This document shows positions 52,830 to 61,910 of a stretch of 64,000 bases of DNA, piece after piece (the first letter of the stretch is position 1; every line of letters begins with the position of its first letter). The notes below the pieces were generated by a model. It did not search any database and was not told the origin of the DNA. It saw only the letters and a list, made by a program, of their open reading frames with translations. Both the position numbers and the translations under genes were made by a program. Source of the DNA: DASRHK01 sp963776465 (GTDB lineage Bacteria; Pseudomonadota; Gammaproteobacteria; Nevskiales; Nevskiaceae); the NCBI GenBank assembly GCA_963776465.1, contig CAVZMV010000002.1:2418001-2482000 (forward strand). Direction: 5' to 3'.

Positions 52830-53780
52830 TTACGACGGCAGGAAGTATATGGGGTAGTCGAGCGTGAACGCCGGCACCGGCTTGGCGCCGAAGTTGATCA
52901 GCTTCACGCGAGCGATGATCTTGCTCTCGAGCTCCGGGTCGCCGAGCTCGCTGGAGACGATCACGCAACGGGTCACTGACCCGTCCGGGGCAATCGTCAT
53001 GTTGACGAGCAGCTTGCCGCGCAGGCTGGGGTTATCGCGCAGTGCGCGGTTGTAGATGGTGTAGATCGCGCCCTTGTTGCGATCGAACACGAGCTGGATC
53101 TCTTCCAGCGTGCGGCCGGCGAGCAGGGCGTCGCCGCTCTGGCCCGGCCTGGTCTTGTCGCGTCCGAAGCCCTTGGGCCCGCTGACCGTCGTGGTGCGGC
53201 GCGAGCCAAGGCCGGTGCCGCTCTGGGTATCGGTGATGCTCGAGGCGTTGTCGCCGATGCCACTGCTCGCCTGCGCTGCCGAGGCTGCGAAGGCCGAGGT
53301 GTCGCCACCGGCACCGGAGCGCGCGGTGAGCACGCTGGCTTGCAGCGGCTGGTTGGATTCGAGCGCCGTCAGGTTCTGGTCGCGCAATTCGGCGAGCGCG
53401 TCCGCCACCTTGCTGAACTGCTTCTGCGCGACCTTGCGGGCCTGCTCGCGGATCTGCTCTTCCGTCGGCGGGACCACCTCGGGCTTTGGCTTCGGCTTGG
53501 GCTGCGGCTTGGTTTCCTGCTTGGGCTTGGGCTCTTCCGCGGGCTTGGGCTCCTCGATCTTCTCGGCGACCGGCGCCGGCGGCTGCTCGGGCAGCAGCTG
53601 CGCGTAGCGCGTCGCTTCGATCTCGCCACCGCCTTTCTCGGCGCCGGCGATGGTCAGGAACGGGATCACGATCGCGGCGATCAGCGCCGGCAGACCAATC
53701 TCCCACATCAGGCGGCGGAACCGCCGGTCGTTGCGCTCCGATATCTCCCAGAGCTCTTCGCTCAGCGCATACACGCTCAT
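52830..53780 (-). CDS. TonB-like protein with AgmX/PglI C-terminal domain
   Basis: This 316-residue protein has one membrane helix (about 28-46), a Pro/Lys/Glu-rich periplasmic linker (residues 66-110), a helical part and a C-terminal domain of the AgmX/PglI type (about 215-315): AIYTIYNRALRDNPSLRGKL, then VNMTIAPDGSVTRCVIVSSE. This C-terminal domain is TonB-like and probably contacts a peptidoglycan or outer-membrane partner. It is the last gene of the operon and overlaps the ExbD-like gene by 4 bp. Confidence 0.85.
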   Translation of the reverse strand: MSVYALSEELWEISERNDRRFRRLMWEIGLPALIAAIVIPFLTIAGAEKGGGEIEATRYAQLLPEQPPAPVAEKIEEPKPAEEPKPKQETKPQPKPKPKPEVVPPTEEQIREQARKVAQKQFSKVADALAELRDQNLTALESNQPLQASVLTARSGAGGDTSAFAASAAQASSGIGDNASSITDTQSGTGLGSRRTTTVSGPKGFGRDKTRPGQSGDALLAGRTLEEIQLVFDRNKGAIYTIYNRALRDNPSLRGKLLVNMTIAPDGSVTRCVIVSSELGDPELESKIIARVKLINFGAKPVPAFTLDYPIYFLPS

Positions 53781-54280
53781 GGCGCCGCTCCCCGCGGTTC
53801 AGGAATCACGCCCAGCGAGATGCGCGCGAAGCCGACCGTGCTGCAGGTGGCCATGACTTTCTTGAGCATGCTGTAGGGGATGTTCTTGTCCCCCATGATG
53901 TTGACCTCGCCGCGGCTCATCTGCGCCGGATCGTTGGCCAGCGGCTTGAGCGGGGCGCGCGACTCGAGCTCCGCCTTCAGCGGCTCGAGCACGCCAGTCG
54001 CGGATTCCGCGTCGGCGGTGTTCATCACCTTGCGGCCGTCGACCAGGATCTCCTCGCCGGTGACGATGATCGCGGTGTTCTCGCGCGGCGATTCTTCTGC
54101 GATCGACTTGGGGAGGTTCACCTGCTCGGCGCCAATGACCTGCACTGCGGCGGTGTTGACCAGCATGTAGATGATGAGGATCGTGAAGATGTCGATCATC
54201 GACACGAGGTTGATGTTGGTCACCGTCGCCGCGCGCTTGACGCGGCGCACCTTGCGGAAGGCGCGGATCGAAAGCTTCAT
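53777..54280 (-). CDS. ExbD/TolR-like biopolymer transport protein, copy 2
   Basis: This 167-residue protein has one helix with VSMIDIFTILIIYMLVNT (about 26-43), whose conserved Asp would be the proton-binding site, and a periplasmic domain. A second ExbD gene lies directly upstream with a 4-bp overlap. Two different ExbD proteins in one motor are known for AglQ and AglS in Myxococcus gliding. Confidence 0.88.
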   Translation of the reverse strand: MKLSIRAFRKVRRVKRAATVTNINLVSMIDIFTILIIYMLVNTAAVQVIGAEQVNLPKSIAEESPRENTAIIVTGEEILVDGRKVMNTADAESATGVLEPLKAELESRAPLKPLANDPAQMSRGEVNIMGDKNIPYSMLKKVMATCSTVGFARISLGVIPEPRGAAP

Positions 54281-54846
54281 GGCGCGGGCGCGGGTGGGGC
54301 GACCCCGGCAGGCGCGCCGGTGGCCGGCGGGGCAGGTCCGGGCTGCGGCGCGTCACCGATGGCGATGTTGGGGAACATCTCGCGCAGCACGCCAGTGCCG
54401 CTCTCGTCGGCAGGGAACACGCGCGCCGTGTCCATCACCTTCACCAGCACTTCGTAATGCAGGTCCGGCTCCATCAGGATCGTGATCGAGTTCTGCTGCG
54501 GCTGCTTGAGCTTGATCTTCGACAGGAAGTCGCCGAGGGCTGCGTAGTTGTAGCCGTCCGGCGTGTTGGGGAACGCCTGCAGCAGCCCGTTGACCGTGTC
54601 GCCGACGTCGATCTCCGAGTGCCGCACGAGGATGTTGAACGCCAGCGGCGGAACCTCGGGCTGCTTCTGGTCGGGCGCCGGCAGGTTCAGGTTGAGGATC
54701 GCCAGATGGCTGGCGATCGAGCCCACGAGCAGGTACAGCACCAGCACCGTGAGGATGTCGATCATCGGCACGAGGTTGATCTGCGCGTCGGCGCCAGCCG
54801 ACTTGCTGACGCCGGCAATCCGCAGGGCGCGTCGCGACAGGCGCAT
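54277..54846 (-). CDS. ExbD/TolR-like biopolymer transport protein, copy 1
   Basis: This 189-residue protein has one helix VPMIDILTVLVLYLLVGSIA (about 27-46) with the conserved Asp, and a periplasmic domain of about 130 residues. The C-terminal Ala/Pro-rich tail is long for ExbD. It overlaps copy 2 by 4 bp and starts 22 bp after exbB. Confidence 0.88.
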   Translation of the reverse strand: MRLSRRALRIAGVSKSAGADAQINLVPMIDILTVLVLYLLVGSIASHLAILNLNLPAPDQKQPEVPPLAFNILVRHSEIDVGDTVNGLLQAFPNTPDGYNYAALGDFLSKIKLKQPQQNSITILMEPDLHYEVLVKVMDTARVFPADESGTGVLREMFPNIAIGDAPQPGPAPPATGAPAGVAPPAPAP

Positions 54847-54868
54847 CGCTTGGATCCGATCCTTAGGG

Positions 54869-55516
54869 CTAGCGCGCGGCCGGTGCCCGGCGCAGCGACA
54901 GGCTGTTCAGGAACTTCACGCTGGCCATCTCCAGGCTGTCGACGAGCTCGCCGGCCTTGGTGGAGAGCCAGGAGTGGATCAGCAGCAGCGGCACGGCGAC
55001 GATCAGGCCGAAGGCCGTGCAGTTCAGCGCCTCGGAGATGGCGAACGACAGCACGTTGGTCTTCTCGGCGAGGTTAAGGCTTGCGATCGCCGCGAAGGCG
55101 CGGATCAGGCCGCTGATGGTGCCGAGCAGGCCGAGCAGGGTGGCGACGTTGGCGAAGACCGCGAGGTAGTGCGTGCGCTTCTCCAGCAGCGCCGTGACTT
55201 CCATCAGGCTCTCCTCCATCGCCATCTCGAGGTCGGCGCGCGAGGCCTGCTGCCGCGAATGCGCAAAGCCGTAGCCGAGCACGCGGCCGATGGCGGTGTC
55301 GGACTCGCGGGCGATGCGCTCGGCGCCGTCGAAGTCGCCCGCGCTCATCAGCGGCAGCATGCTGCCCCAGACCTTGCGGTTCTCGCGCTGCGAGCGGTTC
55401 AGGAACAGCCAGCGCTCGAGCGTGATCACCAGTCCCAGCACCAGGACCGCGGCGATGGGGAACATGAACACACCGCCAGCCTGGAAGAAGTGGACGATGG
55501 TTGCGAACAAATCCAT
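54869..55516 (-). CDS. ExbB/TolQ-type proton channel protein
   Basis: This 215-residue protein has three membrane helices (about 12-30, 97-117 and 140-165), as ExbB/TolQ. Typical segments are LFLNRSQRE after the first helix, TLLGLLGTISGLIRAFAAIA and ALNCTAFGLIVAVPLLLIHS. It would form the pore with the two ExbD proteins and use the proton gradient to drive the TonB-like protein. It lies in the middle of the operon. Confidence 0.93.
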   Translation of the reverse strand: MDLFATIVHFFQAGGVFMFPIAAVLVLGLVITLERWLFLNRSQRENRKVWGSMLPLMSAGDFDGAERIARESDTAIGRVLGYGFAHSRQQASRADLEMAMEESLMEVTALLEKRTHYLAVFANVATLLGLLGTISGLIRAFAAIASLNLAEKTNVLSFAISEALNCTAFGLIVAVPLLLIHSWLSTKAGELVDSLEMASVKFLNSLSLRRAPAAR

Positions 55517-55551
55517 AAATGGCCTCGTTGGAGTTTTTTAAAGTAGCGTTG

Positions 55552-55917
55552 TCAGGGCGCAGGCGTGGTGCCGATCGCCTGCTTGTGCGCGGTGAGCGCG
55601 GAGTAATAGTCGAGCTGGCGGCGGAACGTGCCGGGATCCAGTGGCAGGGCTTCCTCTTCCAGCAGCCGGGCAGGGCGATCGATGCCTTGTTCCGGGCCCG
55701 AGTTGCGCCACGGCATGATGTAGAGGCCGATCGGCGATTCCCTCTCGCCGACGATCGTGGTGCCGCTGTTGGTCGGCGCGGTTGCAGAGGACGATGGCGG
55801 CTGCTGCAGCCGGCGCGAGGTGTCCACGGCCGGAGCCGCGGAGGTGTCGACCGCAGGCTCCTGCGCCAGGACGCTCGCGCACAGGAACAGCAGGCTCAAT
55901 GCATTCAGTTGTTTCAT
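55552..55917 (-). CDS. Small exported protein of the operon
   Basis: This 121-residue protein has a signal peptide (residues 5-19, VLAQ) and a Pro/Ser/Thr-rich mature part with TTIVGERESPIGLYIMPW. I do not recognise it. It overlaps the TPR lipoprotein by 4 bp and precedes exbB, so it is probably part of the same machinery. Confidence 0.7.
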   Translation of the reverse strand: MKQLNALSLLFLCASVLAQEPAVDTSAAPAVDTSRRLQQPPSSSATAPTNSGTTIVGERESPIGLYIMPWRNSGPEQGIDRPARLLEEEALPLDPGTFRRQLDYYSALTAHKQAIGTTPAP

Positions 55918-56625
55918 GGCTTACGTACCGGGAGAAACGTTCCCTTTGACTCATCCTTGGGCTTGCCCGTCGCCGGCTGCGCGTCTCGCGGCGTCGGCGC
56001 CGTCAGCGGCTTGGACACGGATTGCTTGGATTCGATCTCGGCAATCCACGCGCTGATGCGCAAATCTTCCTTGCCGACGTATTGCTGATATTGCCTATAT
56101 TGCACCAGCGCGTCCTGCGGCCGGCCCAGGTAGTTGTCGTAAAGAATGCCAAGGTTCAGGTGGGCCAGGGCGTAATCCGGCTTGGCCTGCACCGCCTTCA
56201 AGTACGACTGCTCGGCGCCGACGCGGTCGCCGGCGTCGCGCTGCATCATGCCCAGCCAGTTCCACGCCACGGGATTCTTGTTGTTCGCGAGCGTCGCCTT
56301 GGTCAGCACCATCAGCGCCTGGTCACGGCGGTTGGACTTGGCGTAGATGATCCCGAGATTGGTCAGCGGCCCGGAGGACCTGCGGGAAGTCGTTGGCCAG
56401 CGCCACGAACGCGGCCTCCGCATCGGGCAGCTTCTTCTCGCGCATGAGCTGCACGGCGGCGGAGAACCGCGCCTGCGGATCGCCCTTGGAAGGCACGGCC
56501 GTGGTGCCGCCGGCCACTGGCTTGCGCGGCGGGGCTTTTGTGCCGGCGCCCTTCTTGCTGAAGCTTCCGCAGCCTGCGAGCGTGACGAGCATCAGCGCCA
56601 CCGTCGCGTGTCGTAGGAGCGGCAT
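55914..56625 (-). pseudogene. TPR lipoprotein, frameshifted
   Basis: The first frame (from ATG 56625) has a lipobox TLAGCG and a Pro/Lys linker, then ARFSAAVQLMREKKLPDAEA and AFVALANDFPQ. The second frame continues with PLTNLGIIYAKSNRRDQALM, GAEQSYLKAVQAKPDYALAH and ends FLPVRKP, giving about three TPR units. The break lies near 56380, where a single extra base explains it. A longer start at 56649 is possible. It is one of three TPR genes in the operon. Confidence 0.75.
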
Positions 56626-56635
56626 CAGCCGCGAT

Positions 56636-59437
56636 TCAGCGCAGCGCATCGTAGACCTCGTCACCTTGCTCGCGCTTGGAATAGCGGCCCGGGGCCAGGC
56701 CGGCGAGCGCCATCAGGCTCTTGCGGACCCAGTCGTCGTAGACGCCCTGGCTGATGCGCTTGAGATTGACCTCGTAGGTCTGGATTGCCTTCTCCTCGAA
56801 GGGGAAGGCCTGCTCCTCGAGCAGCAGGTTGTATTGCTCCAGCTGCTCCGACGTCATCTTGCCGGGGCGCTGCGAATCCAGCAGCGCGCGCGCGAAGCCC
56901 TGATACAGCGCGCCCAGCTCGTAGGTCGCGGCAGTGGTCACGTCAGAGAGCCCGTATCCGGCAGCGCGCGACAGGGTATTGATCGCTTTCTCCAGCGCGG
57001 CTTTCTTCGCCGGCAGGCTCTTCTGCAACGGCGCGGTCAGCGGCACCGCTGCGGCAGCGAGCGCGTCGTTGCGGCCCAGCTCCAGGCTCGCGCGCGCGGC
57101 CAGCGTCTTGCTCTTGTCGCTGCGCTCGCCGCCGGCAAAGGCGTCGGCAGTGATGAAGTCCTGCTGGATGCGCAGGTAAGCGGCGCGGTTGCCGTTGTTC
57201 TGGTAGATCTCCGCCAGGCGCATGCGCGCGTCCAGCGCGCGGTCCACCGGTTGCACGAAGTTCTTGATGTAGAACTCGTAGGCCTGCGTGGTTGCCGGCT
57301 CGTCCTTGGCCTTGTCGAAGAGGGTCGCGGCTTGCCACGCCGCTTCGCGCCGGATCTCCAGCGTCTCGCCAGGACGGGCGGCGATACGGGCGTATGCGCT
57401 CGCGGCTTCGCGCGGGCGATTGTCTTTCTCGTAGACGACCGCGAGCTTCTTGTCGACGTCGGCCGCGAGCGGATGGCGCGGGAAGTTCACGCGGAAGCTC
57501 TCGAGCACCTGCGCGGCGGCGGGCCAATCCTGCAGCGAGATGAGCCCGGCGGCGGCGTCGTAGTCGGCCGTCGCGCGGATGCTGGCTTCCGGCACGACCT
57601 TGCCGACGCGCTGGAAGTGTCCGACCGCGGTGCGCAGGTCGTTGGCCGCGCGCGCGGCCTCACCCTGCTTGTAGATCGACGCGGCCAGCTGCTCGACGAC
57701 CTGGCGGCGCGACGCATCGGCAGGCCCGATCAGCCCGAGCACGTTGGTGTAGGCCACTTCGGATTCCGGATAACGCTTCTGCGCGAACTGCGCGTCGGCG
57801 GTGACGCTCCAGGCCTGCCGCCGCAGATCGGGCGTGGCCTGCGGCGACTTGATCACCCGATCGGCGACGGAGATCGCCTCGTCGAGCGCCTTGATCTCGT
57901 AGAGCGCCAGCGCCGTGCGCGTGAGCACCGGCAGCACTTCCTTGTGATTCGGGAAGGCGGTGGCAAAGCGCTTGGAGTTGTCGATCTCCAGGCGCAGCGC
58001 CGCCTGCCGGTCCGCGGCTTCCTTGGTATTGCGCTGGTAGGCGAGCACGGCGGCGTAGGCGGCCTCGTCGCTCTTGTCATGCGCCGGGTACTCGTAGGCC
58101 GTGCGGGTGTATTCCGTGGCGGCGTCCATGGTCAGGCCGCCGTCGAACAGCGATTCGGCGAGCAGGAAGTTGGTTTCCGGATTCTTGCGGTCGGTCGGGA
58201 AGGCCTTGAGGATGCGGCGATAGAAATTCGCGGCGGTGATGAAGTCCGCCTTGTTCGCGACCGGATTGGCCTGCGCCTTGGCGTGGTAATACTTGGCGAG
58301 GTCGTCCAGGTGGCCGCGCAGCTCCGACATCACTTCGGGCAGCGGCGCGCGGCCGGCCCAGTACGGCGCCGACGGATCGTACGTCGTGGCGAAGCGTTCC
58401 TTCTCCTGCACGACCAGATCGCTGAAGCCGCCGTCGCCGTACGTCTTGATCACGCGCGACTGGAACGAGGGCGCCAGCGGATGCATCGGGTACTTGGCCG
58501 TGAACGCGCCGTAGGCCTTTGCCGCGTCGGTGTAGCGCTGTTTCTCGACCAGCTGCTCGCCAAGCGCGTTGTAGAGCAGCGGGAAGAAGCGCGGCTCGCC
58601 CTTGCGGACGATGTACTCGTTGATCGCTTCGCCGCCGCCCAGCGCGGCGAACGACAGGCCGGCGACGCGCAGCGCGTCCTTGGCCACGTCGCGCTTGGCG
58701 GGGTCCACGGCGCTGAGGGCGATCTGCGGATTGGCGCCGACACCCGCCGGCAGTTCGCGGTCGAGGATCGCGCAGAACACCTGGATGGCGGGCTCGTACT
58801 GCGACTGCTTGAACAGCGACCAGCCGTACTTGTATTGCGACGGCTCGAAGAAGGGCGTGCGGCCCCCCATGTCCATGACCGTCTTGTACTCTTCGCCCGC
58901 CTCGTCGAATCGACCCAGGCGGAACAGGATCTCGGCGCGCCGGAAATGCGCGTCCCCCTGCAGCGATGACTCGGGGAACTGCGTCTCCAGCTGCTTGAGC
59001 GTGTCGACCGCCTTGGGCTCCTGCCCGGTGTTCTGGTAGGCGCGCGCGAGCTGGTAGAGCACGCGATCGTTGTTGCGATCGTCGGGCTTCTCGGTGAGCA
59101 GCTGGTTGTAGAGCTTGATCGACTCCTGCTGGATCTGCTGGCTCTTGCTGGTGTCCGCGCCCGGCGAGCTCTCGTCGATCTGGATCTGCAGGTCCGCAAG
59201 GCGGCGCATCGCCTCGGCCTTGGTCTCCGAGTCCGGCGCCAGCTCCAGGATCTGTCGGTAGTTCTCCTGCGCGGCCTCGGGGCTGACCTCGATCGGCGCC
59301 GATTGCTGGATCGGCAGCTTGTCGACAGCGGGCGCCTTCTGCTTGGACAGCTCCTTGATCGGCCGTCCCGTCGTCTTGACGCCGGACGAGCAGGCGGCGA
59401 GGACCAGGATCAGGGCCAGCGAGACACGTAGCTTCAC
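56636..59437 (-). CDS. Large TPR lipoprotein
   Basis: This 933-residue protein has a lipobox LAACSS (Cys16), then a helical solenoid of about 20 TPR-like pairs through the whole length, for example LAPDSETKAEAMRRLADLQI and YKTVMDMGGRTPFF. It probably sits on the periplasmic side and binds a partner. It overlaps the upstream gene by 4 bp. The N-terminal helix and linker are followed by ENYRQILELAP, a typical TPR start. Confidence 0.85.
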   Translation of the reverse strand: MKLRVSLALILVLAACSSGVKTTGRPIKELSKQKAPAVDKLPIQQSAPIEVSPEAAQENYRQILELAPDSETKAEAMRRLADLQIQIDESSPGADTSKSQQIQQESIKLYNQLLTEKPDDRNNDRVLYQLARAYQNTGQEPKAVDTLKQLETQFPESSLQGDAHFRRAEILFRLGRFDEAGEEYKTVMDMGGRTPFFEPSQYKYGWSLFKQSQYEPAIQVFCAILDRELPAGVGANPQIALSAVDPAKRDVAKDALRVAGLSFAALGGGEAINEYIVRKGEPRFFPLLYNALGEQLVEKQRYTDAAKAYGAFTAKYPMHPLAPSFQSRVIKTYGDGGFSDLVVQEKERFATTYDPSAPYWAGRAPLPEVMSELRGHLDDLAKYYHAKAQANPVANKADFITAANFYRRILKAFPTDRKNPETNFLLAESLFDGGLTMDAATEYTRTAYEYPAHDKSDEAAYAAVLAYQRNTKEAADRQAALRLEIDNSKRFATAFPNHKEVLPVLTRTALALYEIKALDEAISVADRVIKSPQATPDLRRQAWSVTADAQFAQKRYPESEVAYTNVLGLIGPADASRRQVVEQLAASIYKQGEAARAANDLRTAVGHFQRVGKVVPEASIRATADYDAAAGLISLQDWPAAAQVLESFRVNFPRHPLAADVDKKLAVVYEKDNRPREAASAYARIAARPGETLEIRREAAWQAATLFDKAKDEPATTQAYEFYIKNFVQPVDRALDARMRLAEIYQNNGNRAAYLRIQQDFITADAFAGGERSDKSKTLAARASLELGRNDALAAAAVPLTAPLQKSLPAKKAALEKAINTLSRAAGYGLSDVTTAATYELGALYQGFARALLDSQRPGKMTSEQLEQYNLLLEEQAFPFEEKAIQTYEVNLKRISQGVYDDWVRKSLMALAGLAPGRYSKREQGDEVYDALR

Positions 59438-61815
59438 TTGCGCTCCTTCGCAGGCGGCACGGTCTCGCCCTTGCTTTCGCGGTCGTAGATGCGCGCGACC
59501 GCGAGGCGCGCCTCCACGAGATAGCGCTCGATCTGTTTCTTCTGGCCGTTGAGCTCGCGCACCGCGGAGCTTTCCAGCTGGCGGCTGGCGTCGAGGCCGG
59601 CGTTGGCGATCCTGGGCTTGAGCTGCTCGATGGCGCCGCGGACCGCGGCCATGCGCTCGAAAGGACCGTAAGCGTTGCGCGGGGCATACACGGCCGCCAG
59701 CTGCACGCGCGGGCGCGGCACGAACGTCATCGGCGCGTCATAGGTGCCGGGCGCGGCGAGCGTATCGGCGGGATTGAGCGCCAGCGACATGATCACGTAG
59801 GGCGGGGTGTAAGTTTGCCGCGCGCGGGCGATGAACAGCTCCGGCGCGATATTGGGCTGCTGCTCCTGCGCGGTTCCGCGGTCGAGCCCGTTCATGCGAT
59901 CGCGCCACCCGTCGAAGCTCTTGCCGATCAGGCGCACGTCGCGATAGTTCTTGAGGCTCTCCTGGAAGGCGTTCTCGGCGAGGAGGTTCTGCAGGAAGTA
60001 GGTTTCGGCAGCGTCCGGCAGGTCGCGCAGCCGCCACTGCCATCCGCTCTCGGCGTCGAGGTCGCGCCGGACGATGGTCTCGACCATGCGCCCCTGCTTG
60101 ATCGAGGCGGACGCCGCATCCATGCGCTTGCGCGACTCTTCCAGCGCGGTGACGGCGCGGTTGTACAGATCCAGCGCCTGCGTGTGCGCCTTGAGGCGAT
60201 CCATCGCGAACGGGATGGCCAGCAGGCCTTCCTGTACCGCCGGATCCATCGGGTCACGCCCGGCCAGCTCGATCCACGGCACCAGCGCGCGCTTGAGCGC
60301 CTCTTCCTCTTCCTTGCTGATGCTGGAGAGCTTGAAGGGGCGCAAACCCAGCCGCTTGAACGGATCGGCGTCGTAGTAGCCCGGCCGCAGCAGCACGCCG
60401 AGCGACGAGAACGTGGAGAACGGCGACTGGTCTTCGGGCGTGGCGTGCTTCTGCAGGCCGCCGCGCGGCGCCAGCTCCGACCACCCGAGGCCGAGCAGTG
60501 CGCGATTGGAGTAAGGCCCTTCGGTGCGGATGCGGCCGAAGATCGGCTTTGCGGTGCCGCCTTGCTGCGCGCGCAGGAAGTGATAGCCAAGCGTGAGGTT
60601 GGCGCGATCGCGCAACGCCAGGGTCTCGACGTCGGGGACCTTCATCGTGCCGAGGCGATCCAGGATCGTGCGGCCCTGCTCGACGCGGCCTTCGTTGAGG
60701 AGCGCGATCGCCAGGTTGTAGCGCGCGTACGGCGACAGCTTGTCGGTGTTCTTGCCTTCGGTCAGCACCTCGACCGCCTGGGCGTTGCGGCCCTGCGCGA
60801 GCAAGGCGCGTGACAGCAGGTCCTGCCACTCCGGCATGACCTCCAGCGGCATCTTCTCGGACAGATTCGAGAGCGTGGTCGTGGCCTCGGGCACGTAGCC
60901 GCGCTCGAGCTGGAACTGGCCGAGGCGCAGGCGCGCGCGCGCCGCGTCGACCGCGTTGGAGGAGTTCTCCCGCAGCAGGCGCTTGTAGATGGCGCCGGCC
61001 TGCTCGGGCATGCCGAAGTTCAGATAGCACTCGGCGAGCTGCTCGTGGAAGGCCACGGGCAGCTGGTCGGGGTCGGGCACGCCCGCGGCGATGCGCAGCA
61101 GCTCGGCGATGGCGCTGTAGTAGCGCTTGTCGTGCTTGAGGAAGATCGCCATGCCCAGGCGCGGGTCCGACGCACTGCCCGGTCCGTAATCGCGCGAATC
61201 CGCCCAGCGCGACGAGTCCAGCATCACCGCGCGGCGGGCGATGCGGGTCTGCGTGCTTTCCAGCCGCGCGACTTCCGACAGGCCGGGACGGTCCAGGCGC
61301 GTGTTGCGCGCGATCGGCAGCACCAGGTCCACGGGACCCAGGCCCTTGTCGAACACGCGGTCGACTGCACCCTTGATCGGCGGATCCTTGGGCTGCGCGT
61401 CGATGAACTTGCCGGAGAACTCCGCGTGGACGCGGTGCGCGCCCGGCTGCATGTTGACCCGCAGCAGGCGGTGCAAGCCGTTCTTCAGCAGGGCCTTGGA
61501 TTCGGAGTCGGTGTACTTGTAGGTGACCTTCTGCCCGTCATCCAGCGAGACGGTCATCTCGTTGAGCAAGAAGCCAGAGACCTTCACGCCGACGAACACC
61601 GAGACCCGCGTGATGTCCGGGTAGAGCAGGGCCTCGTCGAGGGTCAGCAGGTCGCGCTGGACGTCGACGGCGACGTCCTTGAGCGCCTGGATGTCCTGGT
61701 CCACCTTGATCGCGGCCTTGTCGGCGGGCGCGGGCATGGGGGCAGCCAGGGCCGCGGCGGCGGCGAGCATGAGGGCGCCGCCGAGGCAGCGCGCAGCGCA
61801 ATTGAACCCAGCCAT
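59434..61815 (-). CDS. Large exported TPR protein, first gene of the Exb operon
   Basis: This 793-residue protein has a signal peptide (residues 9-24) and helical TPR-like repeats, after an N-terminal beta-rich domain (VFVGVKVSGFLLNEMTVSLD, about 55-130). ATG 61815 gives the proper signal; longer in-frame starts add only non-coding-like residues. The stop overlaps the next gene by 4 bp. It begins a run of eight genes that ends with the TonB-like protein. Confidence 0.82.
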   Translation of the reverse strand: MAGFNCAARCLGGALMLAAAAALAAPMPAPADKAAIKVDQDIQALKDVAVDVQRDLLTLDEALLYPDITRVSVFVGVKVSGFLLNEMTVSLDDGQKVTYKYTDSESKALLKNGLHRLLRVNMQPGAHRVHAEFSGKFIDAQPKDPPIKGAVDRVFDKGLGPVDLVLPIARNTRLDRPGLSEVARLESTQTRIARRAVMLDSSRWADSRDYGPGSASDPRLGMAIFLKHDKRYYSAIAELLRIAAGVPDPDQLPVAFHEQLAECYLNFGMPEQAGAIYKRLLRENSSNAVDAARARLRLGQFQLERGYVPEATTTLSNLSEKMPLEVMPEWQDLLSRALLAQGRNAQAVEVLTEGKNTDKLSPYARYNLAIALLNEGRVEQGRTILDRLGTMKVPDVETLALRDRANLTLGYHFLRAQQGGTAKPIFGRIRTEGPYSNRALLGLGWSELAPRGGLQKHATPEDQSPFSTFSSLGVLLRPGYYDADPFKRLGLRPFKLSSISKEEEEALKRALVPWIELAGRDPMDPAVQEGLLAIPFAMDRLKAHTQALDLYNRAVTALEESRKRMDAASASIKQGRMVETIVRRDLDAESGWQWRLRDLPDAAETYFLQNLLAENAFQESLKNYRDVRLIGKSFDGWRDRMNGLDRGTAQEQQPNIAPELFIARARQTYTPPYVIMSLALNPADTLAAPGTYDAPMTFVPRPRVQLAAVYAPRNAYGPFERMAAVRGAIEQLKPRIANAGLDASRQLESSAVRELNGQKKQIERYLVEARLAVARIYDRESKGETVPPAKERK

Positions 61816-61910
61816 GGGAATTCCGGAAGAAAGTGACGTCCTTGTAAACGCGCGCGAGTTTATCAAATGACCTACCAGTAATTTTTTACCACGGAGTGTT
61901 CTTTTCTTGA

